This document shows, one piece after another, positions 35,501 to 44,873 of a stretch of 64,000 nucleotides of DNA; position 1 is the first letter of the stretch; every line of letters starts with the position of its first letter. Both the position numbers and the translations under genes were made by a program. The stretch comes from Paenibacillus cookii. GTDB lineage: Bacteria > Bacillota > Bacilli > Paenibacillales > Paenibacillaceae. The notes beneath the pieces are model-generated. The model saw nothing but the letters and a program-made list of their open reading frames with translations. It ran no database searches and had not been told where the DNA came from. Where the stretch lies: the NCBI RefSeq assembly GCF_018333375.1, contig NZ_BORW01000021.1, positions 1 to 64,000 of the forward strand. Reading direction: 5' to 3'.

Positions 35501-35533
35501 GCAGTCGATCCAGAGCGGTCGGCTGCTTTTTTT
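35501..35533 (+). terminator. Terminator-like hairpin with no upstream gene
   Basis: GCAGTCGA (35501-35508) pairs with TCGGCTGC (35519-35526, one G-U pair) and is followed by seven T residues. The plus strand has no gene between the LysE start and this hairpin, so it may end a small RNA or a transcript starting within 35360-35500. A short TTG-initiated frame at 35483 runs through it and is probably not coding. Confidence 0.5.
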
Positions 35534-35647
35534 CGTTTTTCCCGCATCCAAAAGTCACGAAACAATAAACAATTCATCACAAACGATCAACTACCATGAG
35601 ATGCCCCCGGAAAACATGGTAAACTAGAACGCAAAGGTGGGATGTTC

Positions 35648-36334
35648 ATGAGCGATTTGCCTACGATCCTGGTCGTAGACGACGACCCGAGTATCGTCGA
35701 ACTTTTGAGGGATTTTTTGGAAAATGACAATTTTAATGTTATAACCGCATACGATTCCGCTCAGGCATGGGCCGCGTTCGAGCAGGGGGCGATAGACTGC
35801 ATGATTTTGGATATCATGATGCCGGGACAAAACGGGTTTGAGCTCTGCCGGCGGATTCGGGCGGAAAGCAGCGTTCCGATCCTTTTTTTGAGCGCCCGCG
35901 GCGACGATGTGGACAAGATCAGGGGGCTGACCCTGGGCGGCGACGATTATATCGTTAAAACCGCCTCGCCCGGCGAGATTGTTGCCCGGGTGAAAGCCGT
36001 ATTGCGGCGATCGTCTAACCGGCAGCCTATAGAGGCTAAGATGTTGGACTATGGCCGCCTCAAGCTGAATCTTACGGCCAGGGAAGTCCTGGTAGACGGT
36101 CAAAGCGTCGTACTGACGCCGAAAGAATATGAGTTGTTGAAATTGTTTGCCGAACATCCCAAGCATGTTATTTCATATGAACAGCTGCTTGCCAAGTTTT
36201 GGGACGGGGTGGGCGATAAGCATACGATTCGGGTTCATCTCAGCCGGCTGCGGGAGAAGATCGAGGCGGACCCGAACAGCCCGCAATTCCTGGTTAACGT
36301 CTGGGGAGTAGGCTACCGCTTCGAGGGAGGATAA
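35648..36334 (+). CDS. Two-component response regulator, OmpR/PhoB family
   Basis: 228 residues. Receiver domain with Asp-Asp-Asp near 11-13, phospho-acceptor Asp55 (MILDIMMPG) and conserved Lys104. The residue after that lysine is Thr105 (DDYIVKTASPG) where most receivers have Pro. The C-terminal winged helix ends with HTIRVHLSRLREKIE and VWGVGYRFE. Start 35648 sits after aaaggtggg; an ATG two codons upstream is also possible. Only one base separates it from the kinase gene. Confidence 0.92.
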   Translation: MSDLPTILVVDDDPSIVELLRDFLENDNFNVITAYDSAQAWAAFEQGAIDCMILDIMMPGQNGFELCRRIRAESSVPILFLSARGDDVDKIRGLTLGGDDYIVKTASPGEIVARVKAVLRRSSNRQPIEAKMLDYGRLKLNLTAREVLVDGQSVVLTPKEYELLKLFAEHPKHVISYEQLLAKFWDGVGDKHTIRVHLSRLREKIEADPNSPQFLVNVWGVGYRFEGG

Positions 36335-36335
36335 C

Positions 36336-37727
36336 ATGAGAACGCTTCGCATTCGTACGTTTACGCTGCTCTGCTTTTTCTTCATCCTTACGGTGCCGTG
36401 GATTTTCTATGTGACGGCTCACTTTATGGAAACCAACACGTTTAGCTTTTCTAAACAGGGGCCGCAAAACGAATTTCAGCAAAAAAATTTGAACGAAACG
36501 ATCCGCATGATCGAATCGAACCCGGGGGAATGGCAAGACCCCGAATGGCAGCGCCGACTGGATGCGCAGCTGCGGCAAGCAAAGATGGATGCGGTCATCA
36601 CATCCGCCTCGGGCCGGGAAATATACCGGTCGAATGCCGCGCGGCGCGGAACGATGTCGGCGGCCGAACGATTTTCAATCATCGAGAACGGCCGATTGAT
36701 AGGAAAGGTTGCCATTTACATGCCAAAGTCCCTCGGAGTCGGGTGGATGTCGATCCTTGCCGGATTGCTGCTGGCCTTTTTTGTCGTCGGAATGGAGATG
36801 CGAAGATTTTTGCTGAAGCCCTTGGAAAAAATGAGCTTGGCGGCAAGGAGGATTGCGGCAGGGGATGAGGACGTCCGGCTGCCCGGCTCCAGGATCGCGG
36901 AAATCGCCGAAGTGCGCGACGGTTTTCAAGTCATGTTGGAGGGCCTTGAGCAAGCCTCCCGGAAACAGGCGGCACTGGAAGAAGAACGGCGGTTCGTGGT
37001 CGCAGCCGTCGCGCATGATTTGCGGACGCCGCTTTTTGCTTTACGGGGGTATCTGGACGGTTTGGAGCAAGGCATCGCAAGGTCGCCGGAGAAAATGGCC
37101 AAATATTTGGCGGTCTGCAAGGAAAAATCGGCGCAATTGGACCGGCTGGTAGAGGGCCTGTTTGCATTTGCCAAAATGGAATACCTGGATACGAAACTAA
37201 ACAACGGGATCGTGAATCTGAGCCATGTCCTCCGGAAGTCCGTCGAAAGCGTGAATCCGTATGCCCGGCAAAAAAGCATTTCGATATCGAGCTATGCCGA
37301 GGAAAATTGCTTCGTCAGCGGCGACGGGCATTTATTGGAGCGGGCTATGAGCAATCTTTTTGATAATGCGGTCAGGCACACGCCTCCCGGTGGCGAAATT
37401 CGCGTCGAATGCGCTAAAGATGGAGATCGGGTCAAATTTGCGATTCGCGATACGGGGCCGGGCTTTTCTGCGGAAGAGTTGGAGCGGGTATTTGAACCTC
37501 TTTACCGCGGCGAAAGTTCCCGAAACCGTTCGACCGGAGGCAGCGGGTTAGGGTTAACCATTTCGCAGAAAATCGTCCGCAGGCATGGAGGCGATCTGGA
37601 GGCGGGGAATCATCCGGAAGGCGGGGCGCTGCTGACGGGCTTTATGCCTGCGGCCGATTCGGATTCGCCAAACATATGTGCAGAGGCAAGCAACGCTAAA
37701 AAGGAGCCCAGGGCATTCGTGCCTTGA
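36336..37727 (+). CDS. Sensor histidine kinase
   Basis: Membrane-bound kinase (463 residues) for the regulator above. One helix near the N-terminus (LLCFFFILTVPWIFYV) and a second near residue 145 (ILAGLLLAFFVV) enclose an extracellular sensor of about 110 residues. A HAMP linker (RFLLKPLEKMSLAARRIAAGDEDV, here RFLLKPLEKMSLAA) leads to the H-box VAAVAHDLRTPLFAL, N-box NLFDNAVRH, and ATP-binding GPGFSAEEL and GSGLGLTI. It starts right after the regulator stop. The last codons form one arm of the terminator. Confidence 0.93.
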   Translation: MRTLRIRTFTLLCFFFILTVPWIFYVTAHFMETNTFSFSKQGPQNEFQQKNLNETIRMIESNPGEWQDPEWQRRLDAQLRQAKMDAVITSASGREIYRSNAARRGTMSAAERFSIIENGRLIGKVAIYMPKSLGVGWMSILAGLLLAFFVVGMEMRRFLLKPLEKMSLAARRIAAGDEDVRLPGSRIAEIAEVRDGFQVMLEGLEQASRKQAALEEERRFVVAAVAHDLRTPLFALRGYLDGLEQGIARSPEKMAKYLAVCKEKSAQLDRLVEGLFAFAKMEYLDTKLNNGIVNLSHVLRKSVESVNPYARQKSISISSYAEENCFVSGDGHLLERAMSNLFDNAVRHTPPGGEIRVECAKDGDRVKFAIRDTGPGFSAEELERVFEPLYRGESSRNRSTGGSGLGLTISQKIVRRHGGDLEAGNHPEGGALLTGFMPAADSDSPNICAEASNAKKEPRAFVP

Positions 37728-37734
37728 GCTCCTT
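37701..37734. terminator. Terminator overlapping the kinase stop codon
   Basis: AAGGAGCCCAGGGC-attc-GTGCCTTGAGCTCCTT spans the last eight codons and the stop of the kinase gene. T-rich bases (ctatttt) follow on the plus strand. The near-perfect symmetry lets it act in both directions, also for the convergent exported-protein gene. Confidence 0.6.
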
Positions 37735-37780
37735 GCGTCTATTTTGACCGGGAGCCTGATATGCTCCATGAGGACTCGAA

Positions 37781-38863
37781 TCACTTCGCGCCGCGATTGG
37801 TAAAATAAAGCGTCTGAGGTCCGGCGGCGCCGCCGGTCAGGCTAAGTTCGGCCGCCACGGTCTTGCCTTTTTTGTTGACCGTGAACTCGGTGAATTTCCA
37901 GGCTTTCTGGTAGTTTACGAACGGCGATTGCAGCAGGTCCTTGCCCCAGCCGATGACGTAATGCCCGGCGCCGCCCGACGGGTTATCGTATACCGAGATG
38001 ACCCGCTTCGCGTCCTCTTCGTTATGGATGGCGACGTTCAGGCGGTACATGACGCCATAGTTCCCGTTGTTGATGGCGGTACCGCCGTCGACCGCGCTCC
38101 AGCCTTCCTCATACTCGCCCGGCATGCTGTCGCTCCATGGGCCGTAGGCCGCCGAGGAGATGCGGATCAGCGAGTTGCCGCTCGAGGTGTTGTACTGAAG
38201 CGTGCCGGTCCGGTCCATATGCGGGAAAGTGCCGCGGACATGCATGTCCTTCGGCAGGATCGGAACGTCGATCGGGTTGGCCGGCTGTTCCTTATAACCC
38301 AGCGTCGTGACCGTCACTTTGGCGTCCTTATGCCCCTGCTGCGTATAAGCGGTAAAATTGGCGATGCCGCTTTCGGTATGCGTATGTTCCGTTTGGGCGG
38401 TCAGGTAGTAGCTTTCGCCCGGCTGCAGGATCGCTTCCTTTTTCTGCGCCGCTTGGTCGCCCATGAAATCGGCAAGCGCGTTTTGTCCGGCAACGTCCGG
38501 GTAATAGTCCGTGGCAAGACCGATTCCGTTCGAAAACAGCATGACGGGCTCATCGGATTCGTTGGTCACCGCCACGGCCACGGTAAGCGGTTCGCCGGTC
38601 ATATTTTGATGATGCCAAAACACCCGGAACGATCCCGTCACCGAGTCCCGGTAATACGCGCCTTCCGTCTTCGGGGATTCCGGCGAGTCGCTCAGAATCA
38701 GGGGACCGCCCGTACCGGTCAGGACCGGTTTGTCCATCGGGACAGCAGGTTTCAGCGATTCGATCGGCACAAGCTCGGCCTCTTCGGCCAGCGCCGTCGC
38801 CGATCCCGACAAAAACAAGGTGCCCAACAGTCCGATTTGAAGCAGCCATTTCGATCTTTTCAT
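37781..38863 (-). CDS. Exported protein of unknown function
   Basis: 360 residues with a signal peptide (KRSKWLLQIGLLGTLFLSGSATALAEE). The mature part is predicted to be beta-rich: VTGSFRVFWHHQNMTGEPLT, NESDEPVMLFSNGIGLATDY, LQPGESYYLTAQTEHTHTES, and a C-terminal region with INNGNYGVMYRLNVAIHNEE and AGHYVIGWGKDLLQ. The pattern of a surface or extracellular matrix protein fits, but I recognise no family. The start follows aggagggaaa. It is transcribed alone, convergent with the two-component operon. Confidence 0.7.
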   Translation of the reverse strand: MKRSKWLLQIGLLGTLFLSGSATALAEEAELVPIESLKPAVPMDKPVLTGTGGPLILSDSPESPKTEGAYYRDSVTGSFRVFWHHQNMTGEPLTVAVAVTNESDEPVMLFSNGIGLATDYYPDVAGQNALADFMGDQAAQKKEAILQPGESYYLTAQTEHTHTESGIANFTAYTQQGHKDAKVTVTTLGYKEQPANPIDVPILPKDMHVRGTFPHMDRTGTLQYNTSSGNSLIRISSAAYGPWSDSMPGEYEEGWSAVDGGTAINNGNYGVMYRLNVAIHNEEDAKRVISVYDNPSGGAGHYVIGWGKDLLQSPFVNYQKAWKFTEFTVNKKGKTVAAELSLTGGAAGPQTLYFTNRGAK

Positions 38864-39356
38864 CTCATTTTCCCTCCTGAATTTGGTTTGTCATCCTTCC
38901 AGGTGGCGATCATGCGATTGTTTTCGGATGTTTAAGATCTTCGCTGGCATGGGGCACATTCCTTTTTTTGCCTTCTGATGCTAAAGAATCATTTCGGGGC
39001 TTGAATTGTTCCATTGTCCTCTTTTACGAAAAAGAGGGGACTTTCGGCCAATTTACCTCCAATGCCCTCGCAAGGTTTACTTGTTGATATTTTTATGAAA
39101 ACGCTATCATTTTGTCCTGCCTCTCAATGGGAGACGTTTGGTGCTTTCGGCGCAAAAAAAAGAACCCAAAGCCCTACACGGCTCGGGGTTCAACTCTCAG
39201 AACCAGAGCGGAGCGTCCTTGAAGGTTCCGGCGCGAAGAAACGTGAACAGACCTGCAAGAAGGTTGAGCAGAGCGGGGCGCTGATGACCAGTAATGGAAA
39301 ACCAAAGCCATGTCACGATAAATCATTCCAATCAAGCGGTTGATGTCCTAAGCTGC
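38864..39356. other. Gene-free gap with a minus-strand terminator
   Basis: 490 bases without a supported gene. On the minus strand GAACCC-cga-GCC-gtgtag-GGC-ttt-GGGTTC (39162-39191) is followed by eight T residues; it is the likely terminator of the AraC gene, 165 bases past its stop. A 110-codon open frame on the plus strand (39014-39343) crosses this hairpin, lacks a ribosome binding site and is not called. Confidence 0.55.
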
Positions 39357-40208
39357 CTACCGAATGGATTGACGATACCTGCTGGGCGATACCCCGACAT
39401 GCCTTGCGAACAGTTTGGCGAAATAGCTGGGATTGCAAAAACCGACAAGCTCCGCGACCGTCCCGATTTCATGGCTGGGGTCGGCGAGAAGCCTTTTGGC
39501 CTCCTGCACCCGGTGTTTCATGATGTATTCCATGACGGTGCAGCCGGTCGTTTTGCGGAACAGCCGCGAAAAATAATAGGGACTTAAATGCACGTGATTG
39601 GCGATGTCTTCGACCTTAAGCGGGCATGAGTAATGGCTTTCGATATAGGAGACGGCGGATTGGATCTCGTTAGGGTACCCAAGGCGTGGATTCGACAGCC
39701 GCGTCGTGATCCGGTCGATGTTGCCAAGCGCCATGTCGGTCAGAATGTTCGTAAGGATGCATGATGCGCTCAATTCCATGCCTGCCGGTCGGTTTTGAAA
39801 CAACTCGAACAGATCCGCGAAATGTTTTTTCATCCGCTCCGGATCACCCGTACGGAAAATGGGGTCGTCCATGCCGCCGAGCATATCGAAATATTCTTTG
39901 GCCTGGACCCCGTCGAAGCGGACCCATATCAGCTCCCAAGGATCGTGGGGGTTGGTGTGATATTGATGTTTTTGCGTCAAATCCAAAAAAAAGATATCGC
40001 CCGCTTGCGCCTCAAAACCGCGGTTTTGCCAAATGACCCATCCGGAGCCGCGAACGACGAACTTCAGCTGGTAATAATAGTAGGTCCGATTCATGCCGTA
40101 ACAAGGCGAACAGGCGAACCAGCCGACATCGTGCACGCAAAACAGAAACCTTCGGGCATTTTCGCTGGGCGAATGTGCAATCGTGCGGTAACGCTCCCCA
40201 AAGTTCAT
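39357..40208 (-). CDS. AraC-family regulator with cupin sensor domain
   Basis: 283 residues. The N-terminal sensor contains FVVRGSGWVIWQNRGFEAQAGDIFFLD, a cupin barrel (here FVVRGSGWVIWQNRGF), and the C-terminus has LKVEDIANHVHLSPYYFSRLF and HEIGTVAELVGFCNPSYFAKLF, two helix-turn-helix units. It is divergent from the PL8 lyase gene, with about 135 bases between, and likely regulates it in response to uronic sugars from its substrate. The ATG has gaaaggaacg upstream. Of the two AraC proteins here, this is the one placed to control the lyase. Confidence 0.88.
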   Translation of the reverse strand: MNFGERYRTIAHSPSENARRFLFCVHDVGWFACSPCYGMNRTYYYYQLKFVVRGSGWVIWQNRGFEAQAGDIFFLDLTQKHQYHTNPHDPWELIWVRFDGVQAKEYFDMLGGMDDPIFRTGDPERMKKHFADLFELFQNRPAGMELSASCILTNILTDMALGNIDRITTRLSNPRLGYPNEIQSAVSYIESHYSCPLKVEDIANHVHLSPYYFSRLFRKTTGCTVMEYIMKHRVQEAKRLLADPSHEIGTVAELVGFCNPSYFAKLFARHVGVSPSRYRQSIR

Positions 40209-40281
40209 CGCATTCGTTCCTTTCGTTCATGTAAGCGTTAAAGAAGCAAGATCGTATTATGAAGTGGGCAAGATCAACATC

Positions 40282-40308
40282 TTGTAAGCGGTTTCCGGAC
40301 TTTATAAT
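40282..40308 (+). promoter_or_regulatory. Promoter of the PL8 lyase gene with overlapping cre-like site
   Basis: TGTAAGCGGTTTCC (40283-40296) matches the cre consensus except for its last base and lies just upstream of TATAAT (40303-40308). TTGTAA (40282-40287) is a poor -35 box with a short spacer, as in activator-dependent promoters. A second cre-like string (tgtaagcgttaaag) occurs at about 40229-40242. Confidence 0.45.
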
Positions 40309-40342
40309 AGCATAGTATTTTATCCTTGGGGAGGTTGAGCTA

Positions 40343-43300
40343 ATGGGAAAACGACTGCTTCTATGCATTCAGTCGGCGCTGTTGATTTGGGGGCTTTGGT
40401 GCGTACCCGCCCCCGCGGCAGCCGCCGAGCCGCAAGCGGCCGACGAATTCGGGCTTCTGCGCAGCAAATGGTCCGCTTATTTAATCGGCAGCGGGCATGA
40501 TCCGAGTGATCCGAATATCGCAAAAGCGGTGGCATCCATTGACGCCAAAGTGACAAACGTTTCGGGCACGGGCTTTTGGGACACGATGCAAAAGGAAACG
40601 GGCCGAACGTACTTATGGAGCGATCTCAAGGGTTCGGCCGATGCCGTGGACGCCGCGTCGGCGTACAACCGTCTCAGGGACATGACGATCGCTTGGGCGA
40701 CGGCAGGTTCCTCCCATTACCGGAACGAAGCGCTGAAAAACGACATTATCGGCGGTCTCGACTGGCTCTATGCCAACCGGTATAACGAATCGAAGCGGGA
40801 AACCGGCAACTGGTGGGAATGGGAGATCGGAATTCCGCAATCGCTCGGCGATATGATGGTATTGCTGCATGATCAGTTGTCGCCGGCCCGGATAGCCAAT
40901 TATACGAAAGCGATCGACAGATTTTGCCCCGATTCGACCAAACGGACGAATTCTCCTACGTTGGCCGAAACGGGCGCCAATCGGTTGGATAAAGCGCTCG
41001 CCGTCGTGCTCCGGGGCATCAATACGGAAAACGGGGATAAAGTCAAACAAGGCCGGGACGCCATCGGCCAAGTGCTTCCGTACGTCACCAAGGGCGACGG
41101 ATTTTACGAAGACGGATCGTTTGTGTTCCATAACAATATCGCTTATACCGGAAGTTACGGCGGCGTGTTGATCGGCGATATGGCGAAGCTGCTGACGCTG
41201 CTTGACGGTTCGTCCTGGCCCGTTACCGATCCGAATCTGGGCAACATGTACCGGTGGGTGACGGACTCCTATGAACCGCTTATTTACCGCGGCAGAATGA
41301 TGGACATGGTATACGGCAGGGCGATATCGCGCAGCGGGGAAAGCAAACGCGGGTGGCTCATTCCCGTGCTTCGCCTCTCGGACTTCGCCCCGCCGGAGCT
41401 GTCGAGCCGCTTCAAAAGCATGGTCAAAGCAGGCATCGAATCCGATCCGTCGCTGCAAAACCCGTATGACGGCCTAAGGCTTGCCGATATCACGCTGCTA
41501 CAAAACCTGTTAAGCGACCCGTCGGTTCCGGCGCGAGAAGACCTTGTGCTGCATAAGCAGTTTTCGGCCATGGACCGGGTCGTTCATTTCCGTCCGGGTT
41601 ATGCGTTTGGTCTCAGCATGACGTCGACCCGCATTGCCAATTACGAAAACGGCATTGGCGGCAAAGAAAATCCAAGGGGATGGTATACGGGCGAAGGGAT
41701 GACATACCTGTACAACCGCGATATGCCTTATATCGATGCGTTTTGGCCGACCGTAAACGCCTATCGCCTGCCGGGAACGACGTCCGACGGCGCGACCCGC
41801 GCCGCCGGCAAAACATCAACCAAGGATTGGGTGGGCGGATCCTCTCTTGATGGGTTGTACGGTGCGGCAGGCATGGATCTGGATCCGGACAACAGCACGC
41901 TGTCCGGCAGAAAATCCTGGTTCATGTTCGACGACGAAATCGTCGCGCTGGGCGCGGGGCTGACGAGCACGGACAACCGCCGCGTGGAAACGGTTGTCGA
42001 GAACCGGATGCTGAACGGCAGCGGTGACAATGAGCTGATCGTCAACGGCGAAGCGAAGCCGTCGCAGATCGGCTGGTCGGAATCGATGAACGGGGTTCGT
42101 TGGGCGCATCTGAACGGCAAGGAAGACGAGACCGGAATCGGGTACTACTTTCCGCTGGCAGCGACGGTAGAAGGGCTGCGGGAATCCCGTACCGGCGCAT
42201 GGCGGGATATCCATCCGGACGGGTCGCCAAACCCGGTCACAAGGAATTACCTGAGTCTGGCTATGAACCACGGGACCAATCCGGTTAACGAGTCCTACGA
42301 ATATGTTCTGCTGCCAGGAAAAAACGCTGAGGAAACCGCGGCTTACAGCTCTCACCCGGATATGATGACGCTAAGCAACACGGCGGAAGTGCAGGCGGTG
42401 AAGGAAGCCTCGCTTGGCATTACGGCGGCAAACTTCTGGAGCCCGGGCACGGCCGGCTTCATCCGGGCACGGAACCCGGCGTCGGTCATGGCAAAAGCGC
42501 AGGGCGGGGAACTGGCTGTGGCCGTGTCCGATCCAACGCAGAAGCAAGCGAAAGTAAGAGTCGATCTCGGCTTCGCGGCGCTTCAGGAGATTGCCAAAGA
42601 TCCGGCGGTAACCGTGCTTAGGACATCGCCGACCATTCAGATCGAGGTGAACACCGCGGGTTCCAAAGGGAAGAGCCATACGGTCCGTTGGAAGATCGAT
42701 CCTTCTGCCGAACCGGGCGATTTGGAAGACCCGCAGCCTGACGAATCCGCCAAGCAGCGGATCAATGTCCAAGAAGACGCTTTCGTCCGGAACGGTTCCT
42801 ATGCCGGGCAAAATTTCGGGACTTCCAATTGGCTTGACATTCGCAACGGCAGCTCCGGTTATGCCAGGAAAGCGCTGCTGAAATTTGATCTCGGTTCTTA
42901 TGAGCATGAGCCATACGCCGTGACGTTGAATGTTTTCGGCGCCACGAGCGATTCGAACGGAACGGTGTCCACGATCGGCGTTTTGAAGTCCAGGACGATG
43001 CCTGGCATGAAAATTCGCTGACATGGAACAACATCCCGGCCATAGGGGGGCAGCTGGATACGGTTACGTTTGCCGGCGAACAGCAGTGGAGAACATTCGA
43101 CGTAACGGAATATGTGCGATCGCAGCTCAAAGGGGATAAAACGGTCAGTTTGGCGCTACAGCAAGTCAACTCCGACTTGTATGCTACGGTGCGAAGCAAG
43201 GAGAACGAAAACGGTGCCTATGCCCCCTATCTAGAGATCGTGAGCATGGATGCGACCCCGCCGGTTACGACAGTTCATCTCAACGGCAGCACGGAGCCCT

Positions 43301-44031
43301 CCGTCTTTTATAAGGAACCGGTTAAGCTCGAGTTTACGGCGGAAGACCAGCCGGGAGGCTGGGGAGTGAAACGAACCGAAGTGCGAATGGGGGACGGCGA
43401 GTGGTCGACGGTCAGCCGCAGCGTGTATGCGGAATCCGAAGGAGCCTATACGATCGAATATCGTTCCATCGACAAGGCGGGCAATGCAGAGCCGAAAAAA
43501 TCGGTTTCGTTTACGATCGACCAAACCGCTCCCAACATCCAGGCTACGGTGACGGAAACGGTGTATCGGACGGATGCGTTCCATGCCGCTATAGAAGCGA
43601 CGGATGCGTTAAGCGGACTAGGAGCCGTTACGGTCAAGCTCGATGGTATGGCGATGGGGCAAAAGATCGCTCTGGAACCCTACGATTTATCGTTCGGTGA
43701 TCATTGGATTGAAGTCAAAGCTGTCGACGTAGCCGGTAACGAAGCCGTACGTCATTATCGCTTTCTCGTAACGACGGACCTGCGGCATTTGGAGGAGGCG
43801 ATTCGGCTTGGAAGCGAAAAAGGATGGATTCATCATCAAGGGACTGCGAATAGCTTGCTAGTCAAAATCAATCGGATCGAGAACACTGAAGACGGGAAAA
43901 CAACCCTCAATGCATTAAACGCCAAGGAGAATGAAGTTCGGGCGTTAAGCGGCAAAAAGATCGATGATACGTTTGCGCAAGCTTTGCTTGAGGATATTGC
44001 TTATTTGAAAAGCCTGTACGCAGAATCTTAA
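40343..44031 (+). pseudogene. Secreted polysaccharide lyase family 8 with CBM96-like and Ig-like modules, frameshifted
   Basis: About 1229 residues when the frame is restored. Signal peptide (LLLCIQSALLIWGLW ... AAAAE), then a PL8 catalytic part with Asn213 (TGANRLDKA), His263 and Tyr272 (FVFHNNIAYTGSYG); the spacing of 50 and 9 residues equals that of characterised PL8 lyases. WWEWEIGIPQS is another family mark. PL8 enzymes cleave hyaluronan, chondroitin or xanthan by beta-elimination. Next, VQEDAFVRNGSYAGQNFG starts a DNRLRE/CBM96-like domain. One base is missing in gtttt near 42981; the frame then continues VQDDAWHENSLTWNNIPA and includes Ig-like domains (VKLEFTAEDQPGGWG; IEYRSIDKAGNAEPKK) and a helical tail. 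Frameshift may be a sequencing artefact. A divergent AraC gene probably controls it. Confidence 0.82.
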
Positions 44032-44125
44032 TGGATGAACAAGCGATGAAAACCGTCTTGGCATTTGCCAGGACGGTTTTATTTTGAACGAACCTCCCGC
44101 GGATGCCCACATTGCAAAAAAACGA

Positions 44126-44159
44126 TTGAAATTAATATACATATGCGATATATTGCATA
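44126..44159 (+). promoter_or_regulatory. Sigma-A promoter and overlapping palindrome of the GntR gene
   Basis: TTGAAA (44126-44131), 17-base spacer, TATATT (44149-44154). The palindrome TATGCGATATATTGCATA (44142-44159; 16 of 18 positions symmetric) covers the -10 box, which is where a GntR repressor would block its own transcription and that of ilvD downstream. Confidence 0.65.
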
Positions 44160-44178
44160 CAAAGATAGCTAACAAAGG

Positions 44179-44856
44179 ATGATGACCATGCCCGTACCTA
44201 AAAATTTTGTTTCGCCAGTACGAATGACCGCAAAGGAAAGGGCTTTTTCCCAAATCCAGCGCTGGATCATCGACGGCACGCTGCAGCCGGGGGAAAAGCT
44301 GCTCGACGCCGAGCTGGCCGAATCGCTTGGCGTCAGCCGGACGCCAATCCGCGAGGCTTTTCAGCTGTTGGAAGTCCAGGGCCTCGTATCGACCCATCCC
44401 GGCAAAGAAACGAAAGTCACGGCGATCGAAAAAGGAGACATTTTCAAAATGTACTCCACGATGGCGGTTCTCCAAGGTTTGGCGGCCGAAGCGACGGCAG
44501 AGGCGATCGTGCCGGATCAGATCGAACAGCTGCGGGCGATCAATCTGGAATTTGCGAATGCCATCAAGACGGGCCAGGCTTACCAGGCGATGGAGGCGGA
44601 CGAGCAATTCCATAACCTCATTGTCGAGCTTTCGGATAACCCTTATGTCGCTGCATTCAGCACCTCGCTTCAAATTCATATCCGGCGTTTTAAATATGTG
44701 TTTTTAAAACAGCCGATGACGGCCACGCAGGTTTCGGTCGAGGAACATGCCTCGATCATTGCCGCTTTAGAGCAAAAGGACGGACGTCGGGCCAAGGCGA
44801 TGATGGAGCAAAACTTTATCCGTCCGATGCAGGAGCTGCAACAATTAATTCAATAA
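44179..44856 (+). CDS. GntR-family regulator, FCD (FadR-like) subgroup
   Basis: 225 residues. The N-terminal winged helix has [33 protein letters not shown], shown by [20 protein letters not shown]; the C-terminal all-helical FCD effector domain contains [15 protein letters not shown] and [11 protein letters not shown], with the metal-binding Asp/His pattern of the family. It precedes ilvD by 17 bases and is probably co-transcribed and autoregulated by the palindrome above. Its effector would be an organic acid. Confidence 0.9.
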   Translation: MMTMPVPKNFVSPVRMTAKERAFSQIQRWIIDGTLQPGEKLLDAELAESLGVSRTPIREAFQLLEVQGLVSTHPGKETKVTAIEKGDIFKMYSTMAVLQGLAAEATAEAIVPDQIEQLRAINLEFANAIKTGQAYQAMEADEQFHNLIVELSDNPYVAAFSTSLQIHIRRFKYVFLKQPMTATQVSVEEHASIIAALEQKDGRRAKAMMEQNFIRPMQELQQLIQ

Positions 44857-44873
44857 AAGATGGGGGCGAAAGC

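Noticed and set aside
37928..38935. 335-codon plus-strand open frame opposite the exported-protein gene
   Set aside because: Compositional shadow; the minus-strand gene has a signal peptide and good ribosome binding site.
39014..39343. 110-codon plus-strand frame in the gap before the second AraC gene
   Set aside because: No ribosome binding site and it runs through a minus-strand terminator hairpin.
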